DNA of 64,000 nucleotides from Neocallimastix lanati (nom. inval.) (taxonomy: Eukaryota > Neocallimastigomycota > Neocallimastigomycetes > Neocallimastigales > Neocallimastigaceae), in contig JACVTC010000043.1 in the NCBI GenBank assembly GCA_016946835.1, forward strand, positions 579,501-643,500, read 5' to 3'. Shown in pieces: positions 22,321 to 35,440 of this stretch. The notes under the pieces are model-generated. The model was not told where the DNA came from, searched no databases, and saw nothing but the letters and a program-made list of their open reading frames with translations. The stretch's first letter is position 1; each line of letters opens with the position of its first letter. The translations under genes and the position numbers were made by a program.

Positions 22321-23521
22321 AAACATTTATATCTTAAAAAAATTTATTCATCCTCATTAAAATATTGTTTGAGAAATATTGTTTTTCAGAAAAGGGTTGT
22401 CATAGATTTCAATATATTAACTTTTTAGTACATTTTATGTTAAGTTTCATACTTCGTATGAGATTACATAATAATATTATCAAATTTATAAAACTTTACA
22501 AAATAATATAATTTTTTTATATAAATAGTGAAGTAATATAAAAGAGGAATGTATTAATAGAAGAAAAAAAAAAGAAAAAGAAAATAAAATTAAGAAATAA
22601 ATAGCTTAGTTAACAAAAAAATCCCATTTTTAATATTTATTATAAAAATTATATTTATTCTATTTAACCTATAAAAAAAAAAAAAAAAAAAAAGCCATTT
22701 TTTACATTAAACCGAAATCATTAAATCGTGTGACATTTAAATTACAGCAATTTCCTAATATTTATTTATTTTAATGTTTAAAGATATTACTAAAAAATAA
22801 AAGATAAAAGAAAGTAAAAAGTAAAAAAAGAACTTTCTTAAAAAAAATTCAAAAATAAAAACAAAAATATTAATTATTATAAAATAAATATATAATTAAA
22901 AAGAGTAATGAAACTAAATAAAAATTTTAAAATTATAGTTTCATCCTTTTTTATTTATTTATTTTTATTTGTTATAATAAAATAAAACTTTTATATATAA
23001 TTATACTTATAATAATTTTATTATAACACATTCACTTATATATTTATAGAAAAAACTTTTTTTTTTTTTTTTTTTAAGGAAATAAATGTTTTAAAATTAT
23101 AAAAATTTCCAATTTTTAAATTATAGTTTCTATGAAATGTTTTATATACAATTTCCAATTTTTAAATTATAGATTCAATGAAATGCGTTATATACAATTT
23201 TAATATTTGTATTGACTATATATTTTTCTTAAATGTTTTTTTATAAAAAAAAAAGTAAAAAAAAAAAAAAAGTAAAATATATTTTAAATATAGATATATT
23301 GGTATTTTTATTTAAATTATTTTGTTTTATTTTATTATTTTTGTATTTTTATTTATTTATTTATTTTTAATTATAGGTTAATTGGAATAATACAAGATTA
23401 AAAAATAAAAATTAAAAAAAAATATATATATATATATATATTCATACATATATAAAGTATAAAATTAAATATAGAGTATATTTAATATTCTTATTATTAA
23501 TATTTTAAATCTATTCAATAC

Positions 23522-23566
<45 letters not shown>

Positions 23567-25165
23567 ATTAATCGCATAATCAATCCAAACTAAATAATAT
23601 TAAAAGAAAGAATTATTTAAACTACTTTTCAATATTTAATTTAATAAATAAATAAATAAATAAATAAAATGAAATAACAACAAAAAAAATGAAATAAAAA
23701 CAAAAAAAATAAAATAAAAACAAAAAAATAAAATAAAATAAAAAATAAAATTTCCGAAAAGATGTCCCCTAAAATTTAAAACATCATTAAAATTTTTTTA
23801 GAATATGGAAATAAATCAATTGTTTCCCTTATTTATTTATTCATTTATTTATTTTTTAAAAATATATATTATTTATATAATAAATAAATGAAAACTAATT
23901 ATTATTTGTAAGTATCAGAAGATTTTCTTTAATTTCTATATATAGAGAATGAAGAGAATGATATTATTAAAAATTGGGTAATACCAACCAATATTATATT
24001 ATTTATTATTTATTTATTAATTTATTTATTATTTATATATTATTATTTATTTATTTATTTATAGTTTTTTTTTTTAGTGTTTTTAAAAAAATTATTAATT
24101 AAATTATCACATGATAAATCATTGGAAATATATGTGTTGTTAAACATAAATCTACAAAAGGATTAAGTATAAATATAACAAGAGAAAAATTAAACGTGAT
24201 GTACTTTAAATTATTACTTTTCAACATAATTCTAATGATTATAGTATTCATTTAATATTTATAAAAATAATAGATAATTAAATTTTTTTTTTTTTTTAGA
24301 TATCTTTGATTACTATCATCATCATATTTATTTTTTCTTAAATTTTTTTTTTTTTGTTTTCATGTTTTCATTTTTAAACAATCATTATTATTTTTTAATT
24401 TAAATATTATACCTTAGAAAAAAATATATATATATATATATATAAAAACCTTTTATTTCTCTTGATAATGTATATAGAATATTTATTAATAAAGTGAGAA
24501 TTTTTATGTATGTACATTTATTTATATTAAATGAAATAAATTTTTTTTTTTATTTATATATACTATGTATTTTTTTGTATTTTTAATTTATTTTTTGTTT
24601 ATAAAAATAAAAATAAAAAAAATATATAATGCGTTTCATTCATATAATAATAATAATGGTATGATTAAATTTAAAAATTAATATATATATATATATATTT
24701 TATTGTTTAAATTAAATCTTGGTTTCATTTACATAATTATAATGATAATGATTATAATTATTAAAAGTAAAAGTAAAAATTAAAAGTTATATATATAAAT
24801 ATTTAAATATATATTATCATATATATATTATGATAATGACATTTTAGATAAAAAAAAATATAAAAAAATTAAAATTAAAATAAAAAAAATATATTAATAT
24901 ATATATATTTATATAAATATAAAATTAAAAGTTATATATATAAATATTTAAATATATATTATCATATATATATTATGATAATGACATTATAGATTATAAA
25001 AAAATTAAAATTAAAATAAAAAAAATATATTAATATATATATATTTATATATATATAAGAAAACAAAAAAAAAAAATAAAAAAAAAAAAAAATTAAATAT
25101 TTCATTTTTCATGTTTTATGTTTTATATAAATTATATTAAACCAATTTTTGAAAGTTAAACCCAA
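22040..25165. other. AT-rich intergenic with tandem duplications
   Basis: No gene is supported. Notable content: T-run at 22285-22319; a direct repeat of about 50 bp at 23103-23152 / 23153-23200 (CAATTTTTAAATTATAG core); A-run at 23526-23565; and a tandem duplication of about 146 bp (24778.. and 24924.., each with ATTATCATATATATATTATG). A less simple patch at 24110-24240 gives only short unconvincing reading frames. Confidence 0.5.
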
Positions 25166-26869
25166 TTATTCAATATTTTCTAATATTTCTGATAAAACGG
25201 TGGCGGATAATGGAATATAATATACATCAGAATTGGCAGTTACTTTTCTGTAGATAATTTTATGATCTTTAAATTCAGTTAATTGAGTTCTAAAGGTAGT
25301 TTCATTACTTACCAAAAATTTTTCTAAACATAAATTATAATAGGCAGAATGAGAAAGACCTAACGATTCATAGGAGGTATGTGGAGTACTATTATTATTA
25401 TTCTTACTTAAGGATAATCCTTCCCCTATATTATCCGTATCTTCTATTGAATGTGATTCTGCCTCCGATATTATTTGATGTTCCGCTAATACTCTAAATA
25501 TTTTACGACCATTTGAAGTAAGGCATGATAAAACGTGCATGACACCTCTGGCATCTAATTGATTCTTTTGTAGCATAAATGAATTTTCAAAACTAGTTTC
25601 AATGGTATAAGATTCAAAAGTAGTAATATCATGCCATATAAAATTATATCGATAAACTTTAGCATTATCCCATAAAAAGGAGGCATTTATATGATCAATG
25701 GATGCAATTAAATGAACATTAGGAATAGCAGCAATGAGTGACAAAGTGGTTTGCGTTTTATCATTTCGAAGATTAATCCCATCAATATTATGAATTAATA
25801 AAAATATTTTTTTAATTTTTCGTTTTTCATCTGTGAAATAGTCCTCAATTCTTGAAATTTGTTCTTGTACCGTACCCAGTACTCCTGTATATTTTAAAAT
25901 TTGTTCTGAAATACCATTTAAAATGGCTTTAATGGATACTGCAGGTGAAAATCCATTAATGACAAATACTGGACTTTCATTTAACATTTCTTTAGCAAAT
26001 TTTGTTAAGAGATTAATTTTAGATCCAAACCCATAGAATGCTAAATTAAAGCCCATCACCAGCTCAAAATACCATTGTTGGAAATTTTTTTCGTGGAAAG
26101 AAACGAGTTCTTCTATTTCTGCTTCGTGTTTTTTAGGAACTTTTTTCAAAAGTTCTAAGTATTCTTTATGTTCTAATATAGGTAATTTGGATAATGTATT
26201 ATCTGAAGTAATATTTTTTTTATTATGTAAATTTTGAAAATATTGTTCATAACCTGCGTTTTCAATTTCATCTTCAATACGTTGTAAACCATTTATCTTA
26301 TCTAATATTTCTTCTTCATCACTAGAATAATTACGATCTTGATATGAAAGAGCCCTATAGGTTGCTTCTTCACTATTAATCACTCTATTGCTATTTTCTT
26401 TTTCTTCTTCTTCTTCGTCTTCATCATCTTGTTCTGAATCACTTTTGGAAACTTTTTCTTTTTCATTTTTTCTTTTTCTTTTTTTTTTTTTGGTATCATT
26501 ATCTTCAGTAACGGGATTATTATAGTTTGCTAATCCTGATTTATTTTTTTTTTCAAAACCATATAAATTTTTACCTGAAAAATAATCATTCTCTTTATTT
26601 TCAACATTTTTTAATTTGGTTGGTATAAAATCTGGATCACTATAATTATTATTGATATCAATATTTTCTTTTTCTACTGTAAAACCAGACAAAATCTTTT
26701 TCTTTTTTTTTGAATGTTGTGCTAAAGTATCCAAATGAAATGTTCTCTTTGCAGCTGCTAGCGTTGATGATGAAATGGCACTACTTTTTTTATAAGTTGT
26801 TACAAAATGTAAGGGTATTTCACTATCACTTTGATATAATATTGGTAATAATTTTTTTGAAGAAGACAT
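25166..26869 (-). CDS. ORC2: origin recognition complex subunit 2
   Basis: One uninterrupted exon, 567 aa, from a true ATG. The first 230 residues are a charged, low-complexity tail (KKKKK, DDEDEEEEEKE), typical of ORC2 N-termini. From about residue 255 the conserved ORC2 fold follows: FQQWYFELVMGFNLAFYGFG (about 267-286), INGFSPAVSIKAILN, then IFLLIHNIDGINLR, then IPNVHLIASIDHINASFLWD, then YRYNFIWHDITTFESY, and the winged-helix start LTSNGRKIFRVLAEHQI. As in other ORC2 proteins there is an AAA+-like fold without a canonical Walker A. It acts in the nucleus in the ORC complex that marks replication origins and loads MCM helicase. The length matches fungal homologues. Compositional contrast with the flanks is strong. 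Confidence 0.93.
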   Translation of the reverse strand: MSSSKKLLPILYQSDSEIPLHFVTTYKKSSAISSSTLAAAKRTFHLDTLAQHSKKKKKILSGFTVEKENIDINNNYSDPDFIPTKLKNVENKENDYFSGKNLYGFEKKNKSGLANYNNPVTEDNDTKKKKRKRKNEKEKVSKSDSEQDDEDEEEEEKENSNRVINSEEATYRALSYQDRNYSSDEEEILDKINGLQRIEDEIENAGYEQYFQNLHNKKNITSDNTLSKLPILEHKEYLELLKKVPKKHEAEIEELVSFHEKNFQQWYFELVMGFNLAFYGFGSKINLLTKFAKEMLNESPVFVINGFSPAVSIKAILNGISEQILKYTGVLGTVQEQISRIEDYFTDEKRKIKKIFLLIHNIDGINLRNDKTQTTLSLIAAIPNVHLIASIDHINASFLWDNAKVYRYNFIWHDITTFESYTIETSFENSFMLQKNQLDARGVMHVLSCLTSNGRKIFRVLAEHQIISEAESHSIEDTDNIGEGLSLSKNNNNSTPHTSYESLGLSHSAYYNLCLEKFLVSNETTFRTQLTEFKDHKIIYRKVTANSDVYYIPLSATVLSEILENIE

Positions 26870-27689
26870 TTTTTTTTTTTTTTTCTTTTATTTCTTAAAA
26901 AAATTAAAAAAAGATTTATATTTGAATAATCGTGTGTTATTTTTTTCTTGGTATATATAAATTTTATTTTTTTGTTATTAATTTATAAACTACTTAAATT
27001 ATAATATTTTAAAAATAAATATTTTCTTTTTGATAAAACGTATTAAGAATACATAATGTTTTATTTATTTATTATTATTTTTTTATATACAATAAAAAAA
27101 AAAAAAAAAAAAAAAACTATAATTAAATTTAAATTTTTATAATAATTATAATATTATTTAAAAATAAATATTTTCCTTTTGATTAAATGTATTTAAAGTA
27201 TATAATGTTTTATTTATTTATATTTTTTTTATTTTCATATACAAAAAAATATATATATTAAATGTAAATTTTTAATAATTAGAACATAATTTAAAATCGT
27301 TAATCTTGTAATTTTGTATTTGAATAATATTAATAATAATATTAATATCAATATTATTAATTAAAATAATTATTTAATACTACTTTAATAAAAGATTTTT
27401 TTTTCAAAGTAAAAAAAAAAAAAAAAAAAAAAAAATTATATTATCAAAAATAATATAAAGTTTTAAATTTTATATTATTACATAAAAATAAAATAATATA
27501 TATACATATTATTTTATTATCAATTTAAATTTAAATATATAATACATTAAAATGAATCTATATTGTATTAATACATTTATATGTATAATGTACTATATTT
27601 AGTATATCATATGTATCATAAATGTATGTAAAATATTAATAAAATAGTGTTAAATATGTATAAATTTAATAAAAAAAGAAAAAAAAAAA
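26870..27689. other. AT-rich intergenic upstream of ORC2
   Basis: It contains a near-duplicate of about 110 bp (around 27000-27115 and 27160-27265: AAATAAATATTTTC..TTTTGAT..ATGTTTTATTTATTTAT) and A-runs at 27092 and 27411. No gene seen. Confidence 0.5.
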
Positions 27690-27850
27690 CTCTTATTCAT
27701 ACATCTCAATACTCTTCGTTCGTTTGTTACTACACCATCATGTAGATACTGCACTTTTCATTGGTATATTCGGTTTGCTTAGTTATAGGTGCTTCTGCTA
27801 CACTACTCTATATACTACCTTATGGCTTGAGCATCAGTTCGACAGTTGCT
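27690..27850. other. unexplained mixed-composition island
   Basis: About 160 bp that are not low complexity, in the middle of homopolymer DNA. On the minus strand it starts AAGCAACTGTCGAACTGATG and runs into a T-run (27689 downwards) that would serve as a Pol III terminator. No reading frame longer than about 25 codons stays open, and no known RNA is recognised. Confidence 0.4.
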
Positions 27851-27853
27851 TAT

Positions 27854-27917
27854 AAAAAAAAAAAATATTAATATTAATTTTAATATATTAAAATTAATAT
27901 TAATATTTTTTTTTTTT
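27854..27917. repeat. 64-bp perfect palindrome
   Basis: A12-TATTAATATTAATTTTAAT on the left arm and its exact complement on the right, centred on 27885/27886, with no loop. It sits directly beside the island at 27690-27850. Confidence 0.9.
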
Positions 27918-28080
27918 TGTTATCAATGCTGCTCACTATTTAATTGAACCATTTTTGAAAGGAAATATTTTTTTTTAAGAATCCTACAAACATTATATGT
28001 AAATATAAAGACTGAATATTTAATTATTATTAATTTTTAATTATTTTATCATTCTTAACTTTTTTTATGTTTAAATTCTT

Positions 28081-28110
28081 CTTCTTCTTTTTTTTTTTCT
28101 TCTTCTTCTT

Positions 28111-28197
<87 letters not shown>

Positions 28198-28360
28198 TTA
28201 TTTGTTCTGTTCATTGAAATCAGTATCATCTTTGGAAGAATTAACAATTTCATTCTCATTTTTTATTATTAGTGTTATTTTTTTTTTTTTATTTGTTCTG
28301 TTCATTGAAATCATTACTATCTTAGAAAGAACCAACAATTTCATTGACTGTCCTTGATAA
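28081..28360. repeat. (TTC)n-(TTA)n array followed by a direct duplication of about 60 bp
   Basis: TTC repeats span 28079-28138 and TTA repeats 28139-28198. Two copies of TTTGTTCTGTTCATTGAAAT..AACAATTTCATT follow at 28200-28255 and 28291-28345. Read on the minus strand, one frame gives NEIVNSSKDDTDFNEQNK, a stop, then poly-Asn and poly-Glu. It could be a relic of a low-complexity coding exon, but nothing flanking supports a gene. Confidence 0.6.
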
Positions 28361-29026
28361 TATTGGACTATTTACTATGAATATTGTTTATGATCATTGA
28401 GATATAGTACATTTAACTATTTTTGTATTAAAAATTTCACAAAAAAAAAAAAAAAAAAAAAAAAAACTGCTAATTTATATGAGCAAAGTAATTAAATAAA
28501 TGAGACAATCTAAAAAAATAAAAAAATAAAAAAAAAAGATAGCGTTAGGTTTGGAATTAATGGAAATTAGAGAAATCAGCTCAGTACATTAATATATTAA
28601 GACAAATAGATTAAATGTAAATGAAATCTTTAAAAGAAAAACTACCAAAAAGATATTCTTAATTCTAACACTTTTTTTTTTTTTTAATAAAAACTAAAAA
28701 AAAAAAAAAAAAAGATAATATGGATACGTCTATTCTTTGTTTAAGTTATTAATAGAGATAGTGAAAATGATTGTTTCAATGTAGTTTTGACTTTTCTATT
28801 AGGTAAAAAATATATTGAAATAGATATAAATATATAAATATATATAAATTTATATTTATTGATTTATTTATTATTTATTATTTTATTTATTTATAAATAT
28901 AAATATTTTATAATTATATTATATATATATATATATTTATAAAATATAATTTAAAATTTTTATTTTCATTTATTATTATTATTATCATTTCATTATTATT
29001 TGATCATTTTATATATATTAGATATA

Positions 29027-29206
<180 letters not shown>

Positions 29207-29350
29207 GTTAAATAGGAACATGCTTCATTTGTATTATCTTTTCTCTCACTGGTACCTAAATTATAAATTGAAGTAGTGATGGTTGAGCTAGGATAATAAA
29301 ATGAAATGATATAATATAAAATAAAATAAAATTAAATAAAATAAAATAAT

Positions 29351-31610
29351 TTTTTTTTTTTTTTTTTTTTTTTTTTGTCATAGAAAATAACTTTATTTAA
29401 TTTATAATAATAATAAAATTACATGATTTTAATGAAAAATAAAATAAAATAAAATAAAATACATGAAATAAAATATTATATATTATATAATTATAAAAGT
29501 GCGTTAGAAGCAATAGTTTCTAACTTTTCCTATTCATCGATGATAATACCGCGACCATTATTGCGAGTAATAATTTCAGTATTAGTGTTATCAAACGAAT
29601 CTGTATCAGATCTTTCACCAGGAGGTGAAAATCCATGCTTTATCATTTCGACGTCGACTCATGCTATAGAGTTTTTAGCATATATTTGGTATAAAATGCA
29701 TATGGTTTAAAAACCCTAAAAAGACGCTCTTAGCAACGGTAGATTCAATAGATTCAACGGAATACCAATTCATCATCAATCTAAAAGATCGACAAATTAA
29801 TGGTATTACTTTTGTTAGAAACTCCGAAATCCCCCATAAAATATGGATCAATCGACGAAGTTGAAACTTTGTTTAAAAATATTGTCAACTAATTGTCTTT
29901 GTTTTCCATCATAAAGTTTAATTTTTTTTTTTCATATATTGAACGCCTGCCATGAAGAACACTCAATATAAAATAATAAATATTATTATTATAATCCTTT
30001 TCTGAATCTAAAGAAACATCCAAGGATTTTTATTCAATTATCATTGCAAACTTCAAAAAGAGATCATCTAGAAAAGGTAAAGAATTTATTTCTGTAATTT
30101 TTCCAATTCTTTACAGGCAAAGACCCAGTGAGAAAAGCTAGGTACACTAACACCACAACATGGGCAACATTTAGGGCAATCTTCTGAGACTATTTTTCTT
30201 TTAATGGAAATACTAATGTCAAATTTAAAACCACTCCTATTTCGAGAAATCCAGAAGAATCCTAATTGATACTTTAGGATATTGAAATGTAAAGTTTTTG
30301 ATTTCTGAAATAAATCCAAAATCATTTTCCTTGTAAATAAGGCTTTTTTAGCTTTTGAAAGTTTGAAGATATCTCTTTCCCAATAAAACTTTTTCCATTA
30401 CATATAATGTTTTACCATTTAATTTCTTATCCAAAATCCTTGATTCTTTAGTCCATGAGTAATGTGACATAGTAGGAATACTATTTGTGAGATGATTAAT
30501 AATACATGATGAGTTTTTCCATTTTCTAAAGCAGCATAATTGAGATATAGAACAAATAGCTGAAAGAGGAGGTATTCTCAATTCACAAGTAATGTCATAG
30601 AGACTAACATAAGAATTGTGAGATTTAAATCCATAAATCCAATAAAGTCCTCTATTAATAATTTTTTTGAGCATTAGAGCATATGTTCTTATTTGAACTA
30701 AAGAGAGGAGCATAATATAAAGCAAGACTAAGAATAAACGAAATTAAAACATATTTCTTCAATGGGAGAGGAATAGATTTATTAATAATAAACCGAAAGT
30801 ACGAATTTAACTTGACATTTAAATTACTGTTTAATTTGAATTGTATAGGTTTCAGTGATAAAGATTCATCAAAAGGAATACCAAGATAAGTATAGTTATC
30901 AGTTTTAGGTAATTTGTTAATACCAAATAAAGAAAGATGGATCTTCGTAATTTATCGGTTTAACAAAGTTAATCGGTTTTTACAACAAGAGTTGCACATT
31001 TATTAATTCCAAAAGTCATTTCATTTTTAATAGCCCATACATGAACCTTATTCAAAATTTTCTTAAGAGCTTGTTTAGATGGAGAAACTAAAACAATATC
31101 ATTGGCAAATATTCCACCACAACAATATTGAGATTCTAAATATACACCGTATTTATCACAATTATCCAGAACATCATTAATGAGTAAATTGAACAAAATA
31201 GGAGATAGAGGGCATCCTTGTCTAACACCACGATTAATCGAATTTCTTCTGAGAGATTACCATTAAAAAGGCACGAGTTTTAGAGGATGGATAAAGTTTT
31301 CTTAAAAACAGATGATATTTACCTCTAATTCCTAAGATATATAATTTAGTCAAAATATTAAAGATAGGTACTGAATCATAATCTTTTTTTAAGATCAAGA
31401 AAAGCAAAATAAGTAAAATTTCCTTGAAATGTTCTTCTTTGACATATTTCTCTAATTGAAATATATAAACTTATGCATTCTTCTTTATTTCTAAATCCAA
31501 ATTGTTCAGGTCTAACATAATTATGATCTAAGGCATATTTATCAATTCTATTAGTAACAATCTTTGAAATGATTTTTAAGCCAACATTAACAAGAGAATT
31601 GAAATAATAA
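29351..31610 (-). mobile_element. non-LTR retrotransposon (LINE), 5'-truncated and decayed
   Basis: On the minus strand the element ends in a poly-A tail (26 T on the plus strand, 29351-29376), as expected for target-primed insertion. From about 31600 downwards it encodes RT pieces in changing frames: LVNVGLKIISKIVTNRI, RPEQFGFRNKEECISLY, AFLDLKK, then 31196-30969 with GGIFANDIVLVSPSKQAL. There the catalytic YADD/FADD box reads FAND. Further RT-thumb-like segments lie at 30725-30348, and a C-terminal Cys/His segment CPCCGVSVPSFSHWVFAC at about 30175-30100. Many stops and frameshifts make it inactive. A related 3' end lies at 39.7-40.0 kb and an RT piece at 1-330. Upstream it merges into (AAC/AAT)n repeats, so the 5' end is not defined. 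Confidence 0.88.
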
Positions 31611-31677
31611 TAAAAATAATAATAATAAAACTAACAATAGTAATAACAATAGCAATAACAATGGCAATAACAATAAC

Positions 31678-31720
<43 letters not shown>

Positions 31721-32515
31721 TAATAATAATAATAATAATATAATTATATAATTATATAATAACAAAAGTATTAACTACATCCACATTTTAATAAAAAAAA
31801 AAAAATAAAAATGTAAATATATACATAAATATATAAATAATAAATAATTAATAAATATATATATATATATATATATTATTAATTTTCTTCCTGTTGGAGC
31901 TCTTCAATAATTACTAGTATATTTAAAATTAAGAACTCATTGAATATTACAATTGCCTAGGTTGACATATTAAGATACGTAAATATTCATATCTATGTCA
32001 ATTTAGAAAATAATATGGTATTTATATTTGTATTTTTTTATTTTTATTTTTATTTTATTTTATTTATATTATTAAAAAGGATTTTAATAAAAATATTTTA
32101 CAGATTTTTTTTTTTTTTCTTTTTTAGAAGTTATTTATTTATGATTGATTCCGATTTCGATATGATATTAATTTTTTTTTTAAGATATAAACTATGATTT
32201 GATATGTTTAATATCGTCTTAAATTATATTTTAATTATATATTATTATTACTATTATAGGAAAAAAATTTTTAACTATTATTATTTTATTTAATAAATAA
32301 TAATAGTTATATATATATATATATATTTAGTATTAATATTGAAAAAGGAAAAAGAATTATTATTTAATTTTTTTTTTTTTTTAGGTTTTTGTTTTTAAAT
32401 TATATATATATATATATTTAGTATTAATATTGAAAAAGGAAAAAGAATTATTTTATTTTTTTTTTTTTTTTAGGTTTTTGTTTTTAAATTTTAACTTTAA
32501 ATTTTAATTTTGGAT

Positions 32516-32547
<32 letters not shown>

Positions 32548-32686
32548 TTGTTTGTATAAATTAGAATGATTATATCATTTCTAAAGGTTTCAAATTTTGA
32601 TAAAAATTATTAACAATTTTTTTTAATTTTTTTTTTTTTATTGAAAATATATATATATATATTATTTAAATTTCTTTTTGATTTAT
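31611..32686. other. AT-rich intergenic downstream of the CBS gene
   Basis: (AAT)n and (AAC)n at 31604-31742. A direct duplication of about 90 bp sits at 32315-32400 and 32403-32490 (TAGTATTAATATTGAAAAAG..TTAGGTTTTTGTTTTTAAAT). No gene seen. Confidence 0.55.
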
Positions 32687-33179
32687 TTAATAAACTTCTT
32701 TCCTTTCTTCAACATTAAGTGCACTAACAATATCACTCATTGATACAATACTGGTTGGTAAACCTTCCCTACCAACAACAATAAGTCTTCTAGTTTGATA
32801 ATGCATTAATCTTTTTAATATATAAATAAATAAATATATATTAAATTAATAAATAAAAATTTATATTTAATATTTTTTGATAATTAGAAATTTTCAAACA
32901 TCTTAATTAAATATATATATATATATATATATATATTTAATCTTACTTTGTCATTAATTGAATAATAGTGTAATTTTCTGTACATGTGTAGGGTTCTGGA
33001 ACATCATCAAGAGCACTTTTTAAGAAAGGCTAATTAATTATAATATTATGGAATTAAATACAGAATTTTTTTTATTAATAAAAATATAAAAAAAAAAAAA
33101 AACAATATAAACAAAAACAAGCATATATATATATATTAAAAAAAAATTATATTTAAAATAAAATTTTCAATTTAATCTA

Positions 33180-33210
<31 letters not shown>

Positions 33211-33730
33211 TGTATTTTTTAAAATGATAGCACTTACTAAAATTGGCTTGATAACTTTTATTTTATGTTATTTAAAATATTTGAAAAAAAATATGCATAA
33301 ATAAATATTAATTTAATGTTAATCCATAATATTAATTTATTAAAACTATTATTTTATACTTTTTATATATATATATAATTGTATTACCTTCTTTTAAAGC
33401 TTCTGGATTTAATCCTCTAATATTACCAGAAGTTAATACTGATATAGTTAAACCATTATCATCAGTAATCTAACAATATAATATATATAGAATTATTAAT
33501 ATAAATATATTTAATCAACTAAATAAATATATATTTATTAAAACTATTATATTAAAATACTTACTGCTATACATTCAACTTTCTTTTCTATCTATAGAAA
33601 TTTAAAATCAAAAAAAAATATATATATATAAAAATATATATATATAAAATTTAAATTTTTACATTATATATATATATATATTTTTTAAAAAAATTAATTT
33701 TATAAAAAATTTTTTATTAATATAAATTTA

Positions 33731-33812
<82 letters not shown>

Positions 33813-34485
33813 ATTATTATTATTATTATTATTATTATTAATCACTATATATAATTTTTAAGAAATTATTATAATAAAAATAAAAAAAAAAGTATACTAT
33901 TTCTATTTGATAAATATATCAATATATAAAAATTTAATAAATATATATAATATATAAAATATATATTATATATAATGAAAAATAATAATAAAAAAATTAA
34001 AAAAATTAAAAAAATTAAAATATATATGTATATATATAAAATTAAAATTAAAATTGAAAATTTACCATTAAAATAAATCCATCTAAAGCAGTTTTCTTGT
34101 ATGAAATTTTAACAAATTCTGGAAAATCAACATTTTTGATGTCATTTTGTTCAGTTTTACCTTCAACATGATTTAAATATTTCCTTAAAACAAGTCCAGC
34201 ACATTCATCAGCTTGTTGATCGAGTAATTCTTCATCAAATTTTTCAATATGGCCAAATAAATAATGAACTAAATCATATTGGGAGACTACTTGATAATTA
34301 TCATTACTACTTTTAACTAAACAATGATGATTGTATTTAGATAAGATATTAATTAATTCGTTGATTGTAAGTGTATCAGGTATAATTTTTAATTCTAAAT
34401 TAATTTTCTTTAAAAAGTTTTTAACTGGTTGCTTTTATACAAATTATTTTATTTTATATTATTTAATGTTATATATTATTAATAA

Positions 34486-34524
<39 letters not shown>

Positions 34525-35198
34525 AAGAAATAAAAAAAAAGTTGTATATATTAATAAAAGTCCATTACATATATTGATAATTTAAAAAAAAACGGAGTTA
34601 TCTATAAATATTTATTTATATATTTTACCTCAAAGTAATCAAAACTATCAACGACTTCGTCAATATCAGCACCATTATCTTGGCATTCTTTTTTAATAGT
34701 CTATTCGTTAATTATTGAATATTCATAACATATTAAAATATTTTAAATTAATAAATAATTATATATAATAAAATAAAAAATAATGATAATAATAAAAAAG
34801 ATATTATTATTATTATTATTATTATTTTGATATATTGAAATTTACTCTTAAAACTTGTTCTGGAATTAAATCAAATCTTTTAAAATAGAATAAAAAAAAT
34901 AAAAATAATATTTAATATATATATAATAGTTTTAAACTTTTTGTGGGAATAATAGAAAAAAAAAAAAAAAGAGTATATTAGAGAGAAAAAAAAAAAAAAA
35001 AAAACATACAAAGTAATATAACCAATATAATTTTTAGTGTTATTTTCTATACGGTAAATTGGTAAACAACGTAAATTATATTCTAAAAATTTATTGTATA
35101 CTTCTTGAATTGTTGTATTTTCCTTTTAAATATAATTATTTATATTAATTATAATAATAATATTATTATTAAATATTTCAATTTCATTTTGTAGTTAA

Positions 35199-35233
<35 letters not shown>

Positions 35234-35440
35234 CTACTGAATAATTAAAAATTCTTCTTCTTATATATAAATTTAAATTTATGTATTTATTTAATTTTTT
35301 CCATTTTATTTTTTCATGAATTAAATATTTCTATTTGTTTTCCATACTTCAGTATCAATTAATGTACATTCACTTCTTTCTTCAATTAAATCTTTAATTG
35401 TATGTGAATTTATAAATCCTTCGAATAATGGAAAAGCCAT
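32687..35440 (-). CDS. CBS-domain protein resembling AMPK gamma / SNF4, ten exons
   Basis: Ten exons on the minus strand reconstruct 335 aa: 35440-35348, 35122-35010, 34876-34846, 34700-34629, 34431-34066, 33591-33565, 33469-33388, 33254-33238, 33029-32947 and 32810-32687. Every junction is GT..AG and the frame is kept throughout. The length equals that of the AMPK gamma/SNF4 family. CBS-like repeats are seen as ENTTIQEVYNKFLEYNLRCL..YIGYITLFDLI; DTLTINELINILSKYNHHCL..VVSQYDLVHYL; KKTALDGFILMIEKKVECIA..LTSGNIRGL; and YTIIQLMTKLMHYQTRRLIV..TSIVSMSDIVSAL. Such proteins bind adenine nucleotides in paired CBS folds and, in SNF4, activate the Snf1 kinase in energy sensing. Membership of the kinase complex is inferred, because the sequence is divergent; another four-CBS protein remains possible. 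Exons of 27 and 17 nt are unusually small. Confidence 0.8.
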
